A stretch of DNA of 64,000 bases, taken from positions 1,156,164-1,220,163 of the forward strand of contig NZ_CP067007.1 of the NCBI RefSeq assembly GCF_018128925.1. The letters run 5' to 3'. The DNA comes from Nitrosopumilus sp. K4 (lineage in GTDB: Archaea; Thermoproteota; Nitrososphaeria; Nitrososphaerales; Nitrosopumilaceae). A model generated the notes under the pieces. It was not told the origin of the DNA, searched no databases, and saw only the letters and a program-made list of their open reading frames with translations. A program made the position numbers and the translations under genes. Positions within the stretch are counted from its first letter, which is position 1, and every line of letters begins with the position of its first letter. This document shows, piece after piece, positions 1-9,398 of the stretch.

Positions 1-631
1 CATCAACTTCTAGTCCTGCAACATCAGCATCAGATGATACCAAGAGAGGCAAATGATCAAGTGATTCAGGATTGAGGTTCATGTCCTGGTCAATGATGCG
101 GATTTGTGCTGTCTGGTCTGTCAAAAAATGGTCTTCTGCAAACTCTATTGTCCCCACATTCCATCTTACAGGCACAGACTCTGTTACAATAACGCCATCG
201 GCAAACTCAAAGGATATCGTTACTGCCGAATCCCTACCAACTTCCAAAAATCCACTGGTAGGCCCGTTTCCACTGGTTCTTGGATTTGTGTCAACGGTAC
301 CATCACCGTCTGCATCATGCAAAAACCCAGTAAGAATTACTTCGGCAGAAAATATTCCAGAGTTTACATCAGTTTCTGTAAATCGATATGGCTTAAGGGA
401 GTGCTCCCTTGTTGAGACCTTGATTGGGTTGTCATTATCACCTCCAATAGAGTCAATCAAGTGATTGTCAGTGTTCCAGCTTGGGGCAATGATCTTCATC
501 TTTATTTTGTCAGTCCATGTGTACACTGGCTTGTCAGTAAAGATTGGAGAGTATGGCTTGTCATAGTCAGGTATTGGCTCAGCATATGCAGGAAAAAGAA
601 ACAATGAAAAAATCAGAAAATATTCTATCAC
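1..631 (-). CDS. Secreted S-layer-like surface protein, 5' part only
   Basis: An open frame on the minus strand starts at a GTG at 631 and runs off the left edge, giving about 210 residues of a longer protein. The N-terminus is a typical signal peptide (about 17 residues, hydrophobic FLIFSLFLF then AYA). Next comes a beta-rich region with the NSGIFSAEV motif and DADGDG, the same style as the large S-layer-like protein at 20966-24163. An upstream in-frame stop leaves GTG 631 as the best start. It is probably a cell-surface protein; its full length and anchor cannot be seen. The plus-strand frames over this stretch are shadows. Confidence 0.75.
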   Translation of the reverse strand, partial: MIEYFLIFSLFLFPAYAEPIPDYDKPYSPIFTDKPVYTWTDKIKMKIIAPSWNTDNHLIDSIGGDNDNPIKVSTREHSLKPYRFTETDVNSGIFSAEVILTGFLHDADGDGTVDTNPRTSGNGPTSGFLEVGRDSAVTISFEFADGVIVTESVPVRWNVGTIEFAEDHFLTDQTAQIRIIDQDMNLNPESLDHLPLLVSSDADVAGLEVD

Positions 632-679
632 AAAGAAAATAGATGCTGTTATGATTTAATGTTTGAGAATAACTTGTAT

Positions 680-910
680 CTAAGATTCTTCGTCTGGTAG
701 AGATACTGCCAGGATATTGTCCCCACGTAACAAGACGGTTCCAAGTGGGACATGTTTTTCTTCAGAAACGTCTTCAGCGTCTTTTAGTGTAAGGTTCATG
801 TGAATGTCAAAGTCTTGCAAGCTTCCTTGTATTGTTTTGTTGTTTCTTAATCGAAGCAAGATTACCTTGTCTTTGCTATTGCTCATAAGTGTGGAAATTT
901 CATCGGCCAT
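680..910 (-). CDS. Archaeal Lsm (Sm-like) RNA-binding protein
   Basis: This 76-residue protein has the Sm fold signatures: Sm1 (VILLRLRNNKTIQGSLQDFD, with hydrophobic and G/D positions conserved) and the Sm2 core LLRGDNILAV (usual consensus I-R-G-x-N-I). Family members form hexa- or heptameric rings that bind U-rich RNA. The length is normal for archaeal Lsm. It lies 11 bases downstream of the fused RNA polymerase A gene on the same strand, so it is probably the last gene of the rpoH-rpoB-rpoA transcript. Confidence 0.93.
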   Translation of the reverse strand: MADEISTLMSNSKDKVILLRLRNNKTIQGSLQDFDIHMNLTLKDAEDVSEEKHVPLGTVLLRGDNILAVSLPDEES

Positions 911-921
911 TTTTTACTCAG

Positions 922-3900
922 CTAACTTCCTGCTTTTTTCTTTGATACTTGCATGTAAAGGTCAACAGTACCACTTCCAATTGGAATGTTGCTTCCAACA
1001 ATAACGTTTTCAGTGATACCCTTTAGTTGTTCAACTTCACCACCTAATGCAGCATGTGCAATTGTTGGGACTGTAATTTCAAATGCTGCTCTTGCAAGAA
1101 CACTGTCTTTGGTTCCGGCAATACCGTGTCTTCCGATTTGTTGCATGTATCCGCGTGAGCACATCAAGTCAGCTACTAACATAATGTAACGATTGTCAAC
1201 TTCAAGGCCTTGGTCTTCTAGTGTGCTGTTTAGTTCATTAATCAATGCGTTTCTTGCAGCCTCAATTCCAAGGGTTCCTGCAAGCTCAAAGACGTTGTTT
1301 GTTCTGACGTTCTTCTTGTCAATTCCCTGGACTTCCAAAACTTTTGCAATGTTTGAACCAGTGGTCTGAATAACCCATTCATCGTCTTTTTGTACCAGGG
1401 TTACACGTTCAATTTCTGGAACGCCCTTTACGGTTGTGTTTAGCACTTTGTTTCTAATTGCAATTACAGTTGGGGCATCAGATTCCTCAACTAGTTTCAG
1501 TGTGATTAACTCGCCAGTGGTTTCCATCTTGAATTTCTTGTTAGAGGATAGTGCTGCTTCTACTTCTCCAATAGTGCATCCTCTTTCTCTGAGTCTGTTT
1601 GGACTCAGGATTAGTTTAATTTCAGAATTGTAATCAGTCTCGCTGTCTGAGATTAATGCGCTAACTTTGGTCTGCAAAACATTTCTTGCAACCTCAATTG
1701 CCTTTTCTCTTGATTTCTTAGAGTCTTCATCAAGATAGATATCCATAGTGGGTGTAACTGGTTTCTTTCTTGCATCTACAAGCTCAATGAGTCTTGGAAG
1801 ACCCAAGGTTACGTTTCTTTCTTTGATTCCTGCAAAGTGGAATGTTCTTAGTGTCATCTGAGTACCTGGCTCACCAATTGACTGTGCAGTGATAATTCCA
1901 ACTGCTTGTCCTGGCTCTACCTTTGCCTTGTTGTAAAGTGTTAGTCCCTTCTTACAGACTGCCTCTACTCCATCCTTGCTTAGTTTTGAGTCAAGTAGTG
2001 CATCAGTTACAATCTCTTTGAGTCTTGGATTGAAGGTCTTTGTGTACTTCTTTGCCAAGTCAGTAATCTCATCTTTTGTTGCCTTCTTTCCAGAATCGAC
2101 AATTGTTTGAGATTCGATTAGTCTGTCTACGTTAAATGCCTCACCGTGGTCAGATTTTGCAACATCTATTCCGTCCTCACCATACAGGAATTGGACGATG
2201 TGACCGTGTGGGTCTCTTACTGTTCCATCATATTCCAGTCTGATGTGTTCAAGTGCATTGATGAGTCTACGCTGCATGTAACCACTTTGTTGTGTCCTAA
2301 CTGCAGTGTCTACCAGTCCCTCTCTACCTCCCATTGCGTGGAAGAAGAATTCAAGTGCTGAGAGTCCCTCCCTATAGTTTGATTTTACAAATCCATGTGC
2401 ATCAGGATTGCTGTCGTGTTCCTGAAAGTGTGGCAATGCACGATTATTGTAACCTGCATGCAATCTGTTTCCACGACGTGATTGTTGTCCTAGTGCTCCT
2501 GCCATCTGACCGATGTTAAGTGCCGAACCTCTTGCTCCAGTTGTTGCCATGATTCTTCCGGCGTTTGCTTGATCAAGGGATTGGTCTGCAGTAGAGCCTG
2601 CCTTGTCTCTTGCTTTACCCAGTTCATTTACAATGTATGCCTCCAGAGCCTCTTCGGGTTTCATACCCCTTGTGAGTTTTAGGGTTCCCTTTTCATATTG
2701 AGAAGTAAGGTCTGAGATCACATCATATGTCTCTTGAATGTCATCTAGGATCTTTTGTTTGTCCTTTTCAGGAACTTCAAGGTCTGCATATCCATAGCTG
2801 AATCCGTAGTGAGTGATGAATTGTTTTACCATAATGAGAATAGAGTTTAGGAAGTTCTTTCCAACTGCGTTGCCATAGTCTTTTGCAATTCTGTGCAACA
2901 CGCTTTCTGGCTCTTCTGCACCAATTGATGATTTGTCAATTACGCCGCTGATGAGCTCACCGTTTTTGATTACAACATCTTTTGGTTGTCCATGGGTTCC
3001 CTTGGACCATTTTGATGTAATGACATAGTTGAAGTCTTTTGGTAAGAATAATGAGAATAGTTGTTTTCCAGTGTATGCAGGACCGTCTTTTGTTTTGGTT
3101 CCTGGTTTTGGAAGTTCTCCTGCATAACCACCAAGCATTGCAAGGTTTGAGAATTCTTGTACAGAAAGTACAGTATCATCTTTAGTTAGAAGATATGCTC
3201 CAGTTACAAAGTCTCTTAGTGCACCGATGATTGGGCCACCATATCTTGGAGAGATCAATTGGTCTTGAACTCTCATCAACAAGATTGCTTCGGCTCGTGC
3301 TTCTTCGCTTTGTGGGACATGTAAGTTCATCTCATCACCATCAAAGTCTGCGTTGTATGGAGGACATACAGATGGGTGCAGTCTGAAGGTTTTGCCTGGA
3401 AGTACGCGAACATAATGTGCCATAATAGACATTTGGTGCAGTGATGGCTGTCTGTTGAACATTACAATATCACCATCTGCCAAGTGTCTTTCAACAAGAT
3501 AACCAATCTCCAAAGTTTCAGCAATAAGAGAACGGTCCTCTACAAAGTCTAGTCTAATTTTTACGCCATCAGGTCTGACGATATAGTTGACACCTGGGAA
3601 TTGGTTTGGGCCGTTGATTACAAGTTTTCTCATTCTTTCAATGTTCCATTCAGTTACGATTTCAGGAATTGTTAGTTTCATTGCAACTGCTTCAGGGACA
3701 CCTACTTCAGATAGGTCCAAGTTTGGATCAGGCGAGATTACAGTTCTGCTTGAAAAGTCAACTCTCTTTCCAGATAAAGAACCTCTGAATCTTCCTTCTT
3801 TTCCTTTGAGTCTTTGAGTTAAGGTTTTGAGAGGACGTCCTGAACGGTGATGAGCTTGTGGAATTCCAGACACTTCATTATCAAAGTATGTGGTGGTGTG

Positions 3901-4722
3901 ATATTGTAGCAAGTCAACGAGGTCCTGTACAATAAGAGGCGGAGTTCCGGCTTCTTTGCTTTCCTTTAGTCTTTGATTAACCCTAATGATATCTACCATT
4001 TTGTGTGTAAGATCATCTTCTGAACGGATTCCAGTCTCTAAGATAATTGATGGTCTAACAGTTACTGGTGGTACTGGCAGGGCCTGCAGAATAAACCACT
4101 CTGGTCTTGCAGTTACAGGATCATAAGATAACAAGTTTAGATCATCATCAATGATTTGTGAGAATCTTTCCCTAATTGTAATTGGTAATAATCTGTGTTC
4201 ACCGATTTCAGTTTTTTCTACAAAGATTGTTGGTTTTGTAAAGATTAGTTCGTATTGGGTCTTTCCACAGTGTGGGCATTCTTTTGCCTTTTTTGCTTTT
4301 TCAATGATTTGCTCTGGAATTCTCTTTTGAGAAATTACAGTGTATGCTGCATGTTTTTCTTTGATTTTTCTAAACTCATCAAGGTCCTCTTGGGGAACTT
4401 TGAGTCTAGCACAAGAGCGGCATGTTGATTGTAATAATTTGTAGATATTATCAATAAATGCAATGTGCAACACTGGTTCTGCAAGTTCAATGTGGCCAAA
4501 GTGTCCAGGACATCTGGCTGCTGTGTTTCCACAAGTGAGACATTTTTGTCCAGGCTCTAGTGTTCCAAGGCGTCCATCCATAAGACCTCCTTGTACTGGC
4601 ATTCCGTCCTCGTCATATGTCTCAGGTGCTGTGATTTCAGCAACAGAATATTTTCTGATTTCAGTTGGAGACCAAACAGAGAATCTGATTCCGTCAATTG
4701 ATTTGATAGCTTGAATCGACAT
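922..4722 (-). CDS. rpoA: DNA-directed RNA polymerase subunit A (A' and A'' fused in one gene)
   Basis: The 1266-residue largest polymerase subunit holds both halves that most archaea encode as separate A' and A'' genes. N-terminal zinc-binding cysteines (CLTCGNTAARCPGHFGH, about residues 60-76) and the catalytic magnesium motif NADFDGDEMNLHVP are in the A' part. The A'' part has the trigger-loop-type segment GEPGTQMTLRTFHFAG and a C-terminal cleft region. There is no internal stop or restart, so the fusion is real. A single-gene A subunit is a known feature of Thaumarchaeota. Its start overlaps the rpoB stop by one base, indicating translational coupling. Confidence 0.97.
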   Translation of the reverse strand: MSIQAIKSIDGIRFSVWSPTEIRKYSVAEITAPETYDEDGMPVQGGLMDGRLGTLEPGQKCLTCGNTAARCPGHFGHIELAEPVLHIAFIDNIYKLLQSTCRSCARLKVPQEDLDEFRKIKEKHAAYTVISQKRIPEQIIEKAKKAKECPHCGKTQYELIFTKPTIFVEKTEIGEHRLLPITIRERFSQIIDDDLNLLSYDPVTARPEWFILQALPVPPVTVRPSIILETGIRSEDDLTHKMVDIIRVNQRLKESKEAGTPPLIVQDLVDLLQYHTTTYFDNEVSGIPQAHHRSGRPLKTLTQRLKGKEGRFRGSLSGKRVDFSSRTVISPDPNLDLSEVGVPEAVAMKLTIPEIVTEWNIERMRKLVINGPNQFPGVNYIVRPDGVKIRLDFVEDRSLIAETLEIGYLVERHLADGDIVMFNRQPSLHQMSIMAHYVRVLPGKTFRLHPSVCPPYNADFDGDEMNLHVPQSEEARAEAILLMRVQDQLISPRYGGPIIGALRDFVTGAYLLTKDDTVLSVQEFSNLAMLGGYAGELPKPGTKTKDGPAYTGKQLFSLFLPKDFNYVITSKWSKGTHGQPKDVVIKNGELISGVIDKSSIGAEEPESVLHRIAKDYGNAVGKNFLNSILIMVKQFITHYGFSYGYADLEVPEKDKQKILDDIQETYDVISDLTSQYEKGTLKLTRGMKPEEALEAYIVNELGKARDKAGSTADQSLDQANAGRIMATTGARGSALNIGQMAGALGQQSRRGNRLHAGYNNRALPHFQEHDSNPDAHGFVKSNYREGLSALEFFFHAMGGREGLVDTAVRTQQSGYMQRRLINALEHIRLEYDGTVRDPHGHIVQFLYGEDGIDVAKSDHGEAFNVDRLIESQTIVDSGKKATKDEITDLAKKYTKTFNPRLKEIVTDALLDSKLSKDGVEAVCKKGLTLYNKAKVEPGQAVGIITAQSIGEPGTQMTLRTFHFAGIKERNVTLGLPRLIELVDARKKPVTPTMDIYLDEDSKKSREKAIEVARNVLQTKVSALISDSETDYNSEIKLILSPNRLRERGCTIGEVEAALSSNKKFKMETTGELITLKLVEESDAPTVIAIRNKVLNTTVKGVPEIERVTLVQKDDEWVIQTTGSNIAKVLEVQGIDKKNVRTNNVFELAGTLGIEAARNALINELNSTLEDQGLEVDNRYIMLVADLMCSRGYMQQIGRHGIAGTKDSVLARAAFEITVPTIAHAALGGEVEQLKGITENVIVGSNIPIGSGTVDLYMQVSKKKAGS

Positions 4723-7700
4723 TATACTTTCTCCTTGATTAACAGTCTAGGTGCGACGTTGAGGCTTTGCATCTCTTGCAGTAATAGTTTGAATGCATAT
4801 GCAACAGATACTGATGATACTTTGGCCTTGTCACCACATACTCTGCAGACATATTTTCTTTGTTTAACATCATGATAAGCTACAAGACCACATCTCTCAC
4901 AGACAAAGATATCTGATTTGTCTGATTCATCTAGCAGTCTGTCTTTGAGGATCATAGATGCACCGTATGCAATCAAACAGTCTCTCTCCATTTCTCCGAA
5001 TCTCAAACCACCACCTCTTGCTCTTCCTTCCGTTGGTTGCTTTGTCAACATCTGAACTTGACCACGTGCTCTTGCGTGTATCTTGTCAGCAACCATGTGG
5101 TGTAGTTTTTGATAATATACAACTCCGATGAAGACTTCGACTGGGAATGATTTTCCAGTTCGTCCATCATACATCTTTTCTTTACCTGAATATTTGAAAC
5201 CTGCAGCATCCATTACTGCCCTAACTTCTTCCATCTTCTCTCCAACAAATGCAGAGCCATCAAACTGACTTCCACGAAATGAAGCAGCTTTGCCACAGAT
5301 TGATTCCATCATCATTCCAACTGTCATTCTAGATGGGAAAGCATGTGGATTAATCAAAACGTCTGGAGAAATTCCATCTGCAGTGTATGGCAAGTCTTCA
5401 TTCTTTGCTAAAATTCCAAGTACACCTTTCTGTCCGTGTCTTGATGCAAACTTGTCACCAATCTCTGGAATTCTCATATCTCTAACTCTAATCTTGTACA
5501 TCTTTCCACCTTCATTTGATTGCGTCATAACTACAGTGTCAACAACACCAGTTTCAGAAGGCCTTACACCAATTGATGTATCTCTTCTATAAGGACCAGA
5601 TGATTCAAACTCTCTATATTCTTCCATGAATCTTGGAGGACTAGTTTTTCCAATCAGGATGTCTCCTCCATGTACTTGAGCTTCAGATGCAACTACACCG
5701 TCTTCTTCTAGTAATCGGTATGACTTTTCACCCTTGTAGCCTCTGATGTTGTCTTCAGCGTTTGGAATCTCAAAGTTGTCTCTCATTCCGCCTGGGTATT
5801 GTTTTGCTTCTGCGTCATAGATTCTAAAGAAGAACGTTCTTCCAAGGCCTCTGTCAACTGATGCCTTGCTTAGAACAATTGCATCTTCAATGTTATAACC
5901 ATCAAAAGGCAATACTGCAACAACACAGTTCTGACCTGCTGGCCTGTCTTCTAGTCCAAGCAGTTTCATTGCCTTTGTGTTTACGATTGGAGTTTGAGGG
6001 TATAGCATAAAGTGCTGTCTGACATAGGTACTGGTATTCATCATCGGTGTTGAGAATCCCAGGCTCTGTTTTGCCATTGCAGATTCGTAAGTGTTTCTTG
6101 GAGACTGGTTGTGTTCAGGATACGGAATTATTGATGCTCCTGCACCCAAGATTGCAGGTGGGAAAACTTCAAGGTGTGTGTGTTTCTTTGCATCTTTCTC
6201 ATCTAGTGTGATGTAGCAGTTTTCTTCTTCGTTTGCATCAATCATTTCTAATACTCCCATTCTAAGCAAGTCGCTCCAGGAAAGCAGTTTCTTTGAAATT
6301 TTATCTAAAAGATCTTGTGTAAGTAATGGCTTGTTATCTTTGATAATAATTAATGGTCTTAATACACGTCCTGCATTACAGTTGACATAGAGTCTCTTTG
6401 TTGCACCTTCAATTTCGGATTTGTGGAAAGAGATTCCAACATGCGGATGAATCTTTGAGTTTCTTCTCAACTCTCTTAGGGATTCGGCTAGTTGTTCACC
6501 ATCTTTGTAATACCCAATTAGTTTTCCATCAACGAAAATTCTGGTTCCGTCTTTTTTGACATCTTCTTTTGCATCAAAGAAATGAACAGTTCCCAAGTCG
6601 TATAGTTTTTCTACAATTTCTTCAGAAGGAACATTCACAGAGATAATTCCAGATAATGCCAAGTTCTTTACAAGACCACAGTTAGATCCTTCAGGTGTTT
6701 CGCTTGGGCAAATTCTACCAAAGTGAGTTGCGTGAAGATCTCTTGCCTCAAAGTTTGGCTGAGTTCTACTAAGGGGAGATTGTATTCTTCTAAGGTGGCT
6801 GATTGTTGAAAGATAGTTTGTTCTATCAAGTAATTGGGTAACGCCAACTCTTCCTCTGCCCCAGTTTCCTGTAGCAATTGCGTTGTTTAGTTTATCAGTA
6901 ATAATACCAGGCCTTATTGCAGCAGCTACTGCATTTATTCCTCTTTTTTGACCAGATCTTTCCAGCTGGTATTTCATGTCCCTTACAAGATTTCTAAATG
7001 CAGTTCTAAACAAGTCTGCAAGCATCTGTCCTGCAAATTTGATGACTTTGTTTCCATAGTGGTCTTTGTCATCAGGTGCAATCCATCCAAGCTTTAATTC
7101 TAATAATTTACATGCTGCCTCACCAAGGAATTGTGCCTTTTCTTTTCTGTTTTCAGGGTGTTTGCCCAAGTGTGGCAATAGACCCCAATCCAATAGCGTC
7201 TCAGCACGTTTGATTTGGAACTCCTCTAACATTCCAGGTGCAATTCTTTTACTGATGTAAACAATTGCGTCTTTAGATGTTGGAACATCACCTGCTTTTT
7301 CAAAAGAGCCTTCAAGCTCATCTTGGATTTCATCAACAAGCGAAACTGCAGCTGCAATCTCTCTGTCAGATTCTAATCCAAGTGCTCTCATCAAAGTCAC
7401 AACTGGGATATCAACTGGAGAACCAGGAATCCTTGCAACAATCAATCCATCGTTTTTCATCACAAGTTCTAGTTTTGCTCTGTAACCAACAATTGAAGAA
7501 TACACCTTTGCCTTAAAGACAATATTTCCTCCAACTGTTTCTCTATCGACAATAATTTTATTGTAAGAAAGATCTTCTAGTCCTACAATTACTCTTTCAG
7601 AACCATTTATGATAAAGTAACCGCCAGGATCATTTGGATCCTCACCATGTTCAACTAATTTTTGAGTTGAAAAGTTGTGTAAGATACATGCATTTGATTT

Positions 7701-8069
7701 TGCCATGACCGGTACATCACCAATGTGAACAAATCTTGATTCCAAAATTTTTCCATCTTCTACAACACTTGCCTCCATCATAACTGGGGCAGAGTATGAA
7801 ACATTTCTCAATCTAGCTTCTGCTGGAGTGATGTGAGTAATGGAGCCGTCAAGTTCCATCATTCTTGGTTGTTGTAGTTTTACTTTACCTAGTTGAATCT
7901 TGTACGGATATTCAGCATTTTCAATTTCAATTTGTCCTACTTCGTTGATGATGCTTTGTAGTCCTCTTTCTAAAAATTCATCAAAAGAGTTTAGATGTTG
8001 TCTTGCAACTCCTTCACGTTTTAAAATATCCTGAATTACAGGCCATCTCTTTACTGAAGGATCTGCCAT
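4722..8069 (-). CDS. rpoB: DNA-directed RNA polymerase subunit B (unsplit)
   Basis: This 1115-residue second-largest polymerase subunit combines B'' and B' in one chain. It shows the hybrid-binding region (GDKFASRHGQKGVLG) and a C-terminal zinc ribbon (CERCGLVAYHD...CRVCGDKA). The length is full for archaeal RpoB of the unsplit type. The gene sits between rpoH (the rpoB start follows the rpoH stop directly) and rpoA (one-base overlap), the conserved archaeal order H-B-A. Confidence 0.97.
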   Translation of the reverse strand: MADPSVKRWPVIQDILKREGVARQHLNSFDEFLERGLQSIINEVGQIEIENAEYPYKIQLGKVKLQQPRMMELDGSITHITPAEARLRNVSYSAPVMMEASVVEDGKILESRFVHIGDVPVMAKSNACILHNFSTQKLVEHGEDPNDPGGYFIINGSERVIVGLEDLSYNKIIVDRETVGGNIVFKAKVYSSIVGYRAKLELVMKNDGLIVARIPGSPVDIPVVTLMRALGLESDREIAAAVSLVDEIQDELEGSFEKAGDVPTSKDAIVYISKRIAPGMLEEFQIKRAETLLDWGLLPHLGKHPENRKEKAQFLGEAACKLLELKLGWIAPDDKDHYGNKVIKFAGQMLADLFRTAFRNLVRDMKYQLERSGQKRGINAVAAAIRPGIITDKLNNAIATGNWGRGRVGVTQLLDRTNYLSTISHLRRIQSPLSRTQPNFEARDLHATHFGRICPSETPEGSNCGLVKNLALSGIISVNVPSEEIVEKLYDLGTVHFFDAKEDVKKDGTRIFVDGKLIGYYKDGEQLAESLRELRRNSKIHPHVGISFHKSEIEGATKRLYVNCNAGRVLRPLIIIKDNKPLLTQDLLDKISKKLLSWSDLLRMGVLEMIDANEEENCYITLDEKDAKKHTHLEVFPPAILGAGASIIPYPEHNQSPRNTYESAMAKQSLGFSTPMMNTSTYVRQHFMLYPQTPIVNTKAMKLLGLEDRPAGQNCVVAVLPFDGYNIEDAIVLSKASVDRGLGRTFFFRIYDAEAKQYPGGMRDNFEIPNAEDNIRGYKGEKSYRLLEEDGVVASEAQVHGGDILIGKTSPPRFMEEYREFESSGPYRRDTSIGVRPSETGVVDTVVMTQSNEGGKMYKIRVRDMRIPEIGDKFASRHGQKGVLGILAKNEDLPYTADGISPDVLINPHAFPSRMTVGMMMESICGKAASFRGSQFDGSAFVGEKMEEVRAVMDAAGFKYSGKEKMYDGRTGKSFPVEVFIGVVYYQKLHHMVADKIHARARGQVQMLTKQPTEGRARGGGLRFGEMERDCLIAYGASMILKDRLLDESDKSDIFVCERCGLVAYHDVKQRKYVCRVCGDKAKVSSVSVAYAFKLLLQEMQSLNVAPRLLIKEKV

Positions 8070-8321
8070 CTAGACTTCCACCACGTATCTATAGTAAAAG
8101 CTCTCACCGGCAGTTGGGCTTTTTCTGGTAATTTTTATCATATCACCTGGTTTTACACCAAGCCCCAGAATTGCAGGATCGTTTACGAAAATTAATGGTA
8201 ATTCAGTTGGTTTGCAATTATATTTTTTTAAAACTTCCTCAGCTTCTTGTTTTGAAATGATTTCATGTTTTGGGACGTAAACATGATCGGGAACTAAAAC
8301 TTGATTCTTTTTGGTTGCCAT
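8070..8321 (-). CDS. rpoH: DNA-directed RNA polymerase subunit H (Rpb5-like)
   Basis: This 83-residue subunit corresponds to the C-terminal domain of eukaryotic Rpb5. Diagnostic pieces are LVPDHVYVPKHEIIS, LPLIFVNDPAILGLGVKPGD and the terminal ITRKSPTAGESFYYRYVV. It is the first gene of the minus-strand rpoH-rpoB-rpoA-Lsm cluster. A TATA-like AT-rich stretch lies about 80 bases upstream (around 8398-8411), suggesting a short 5' leader, in contrast to the leaderless genes nearby. Confidence 0.96.
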   Translation of the reverse strand: MATKKNQVLVPDHVYVPKHEIISKQEAEEVLKKYNCKPTELPLIFVNDPAILGLGVKPGDMIKITRKSPTAGESFYYRYVVEV

Positions 8322-8471
8322 CTAGAGATCACCTCGAAGAACATAAGATGTAGATGAATAGAATACACACAAACTGTCAAAAATTCACTGTGAGGTTAAT
8401 ATATATCTAATCTGAAATTCGTCAAAAAATCTGTGTTTTTTTCTTTTTAGTCAACAAATTTTTTCACAACC

Positions 8472-8478
8472 TTAAATA
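8472..8478 (+). promoter_or_regulatory. TATA-like box of the first PEFG protein gene
   Basis: TTAAATA lies about 25 bases before the ATG at 8502. That spacing is what a leaderless archaeal transcript would need. The shared 180-base divergent region also has to hold the rpoH promoter. Confidence 0.5.
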
Positions 8479-8501
8479 GTATAAATTTAGGCGTAGAATT
8501 G

Positions 8502-9335
8502 ATGAAAGCTCATCTATCGGTGTTTGCCTTATCTGCAATTATTATTGCAAGTATTGGAATGGCACCAGCATTTGGACAAATACAAGACCCGATCGTTGTT
8601 GCCACAGACAAGTCATCCTACAAAGAGGGTGAAACAATCTTGGTGACAGGAGAAGTCAAAGCACTTCTTGGTGGTGAAGCTCTAAGTCTCATTGTAACTG
8701 CACCAAACGGTAACATCGTTACTGTTGATCAGTTAACAGTTGGTTCTGATAAAAAATTCAGTACTGAGTTAACTGCAGGTGGTTCACTAATGAGAGCAGC
8801 AGGAACCTACACGATTACAGTCCAGTATGGAAACCAATCTCGAACAGCAGAAACCACATTTAGCTTTAGCGGTTCTTCAATGATCCCAAGCACTGGTACT
8901 GGTAAAGTTACCGGAACTCAGATTTCAATTGAGGGCTCTGATGAAATGATCGGATACAAGATCACAGGTGGAAAACTACTTAGTGTAACACCTGATGTAG
9001 ACGCAAATTCACTCATCATCGCTATCGAAGCAACAAATGACGGTACGCTAACCCTCACAATCCCAAGATCTATTATGGATGCTACAATTAATGGTGAAGA
9101 TGATACATTCTTCGTTTTAGTTGACGGGGAAGAAGTAGACTTTGAAGAAAAAACAACTTCAAAAGACAGAACATTAACCATAAACTTCCTAGCAGGTGCT
9201 GAGGAGATCGAGATTATAGGTACCTTCGTTGTTCCAGAATTTGGTACAATCGCAGTAATGATCTTAGCAGTTGCAATTATATCAATAATTGCAGTATCTG
9301 CAAAATCAAGACTTAGCATTATGCCAAGATACTAA
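8502..9335 (+). CDS. PEFG-CTERM secreted surface protein 1
   Basis: A 277-residue exported protein. It has an N-terminal signal peptide (about 25 residues, ending near APAFGQ) and an Ig-like beta-sandwich of the type DKSSYKEGETILVTGEV...GTYTITVQYG (about 30-120). A second beta domain follows (about 145-240). The C-terminus has VPEFGT, a hydrophobic helix and a basic end, the PEFG-CTERM signal thought to be cleaved by an archaeosortase. I start at ATG 8502, not the in-frame TTG one codon earlier, because the TATA-like box is 25 bases upstream. The tail is nearly identical to those of the next two genes. Role: cell-surface protein, ligand unknown. Confidence 0.85.
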   Translation: MKAHLSVFALSAIIIASIGMAPAFGQIQDPIVVATDKSSYKEGETILVTGEVKALLGGEALSLIVTAPNGNIVTVDQLTVGSDKKFSTELTAGGSLMRAAGTYTITVQYGNQSRTAETTFSFSGSSMIPSTGTGKVTGTQISIEGSDEMIGYKITGGKLLSVTPDVDANSLIIAIEATNDGTLTLTIPRSIMDATINGEDDTFFVLVDGEEVDFEEKTTSKDRTLTINFLAGAEEIEIIGTFVVPEFGTIAVMILAVAIISIIAVSAKSRLSIMPRY

Positions 9336-9336
9336 A

Positions 9337-9358
9337 TTTTCATCTTTTTTCTCTTTTT
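9337..9358 (+). terminator. T-rich terminator between PEFG genes 1 and 2
   Basis: Two oligo-T runs lie immediately after the stop codon at 9335. Archaeal polymerases terminate at such T tracts. The second run merges into the promoter of the next gene. Confidence 0.5.
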
Positions 9359-9373
9359 AAATATACATAAATA
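9354..9373 (+). promoter_or_regulatory. TATA promoter of PEFG gene 2, identical to that of gene 3
   Basis: The 20-base AT-rich block (T5, AAATATACATAAATA) starts exactly 45 bases before the ATG at 9399. The same 20 bases occur exactly 45 bases before the next gene's ATG. The TTTAAATA-like core fits the archaeal TATA consensus. Confidence 0.65.
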
Positions 9374-9398
9374 CCAAGATAGCTGGTGTTGAGATAGG

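Noticed and set aside
72-464. Plus-strand frames of 100-130 residues at the left edge
   Set aside because: They lie antisense to a minus-strand frame with a signal peptide and S-layer-like motifs; their own translations have no features.
5290-5592. 100-residue plus-strand frame inside rpoB, and many similar frames within rpoA/rpoB
   Set aside because: They are antisense shadows of strongly conserved polymerase genes.
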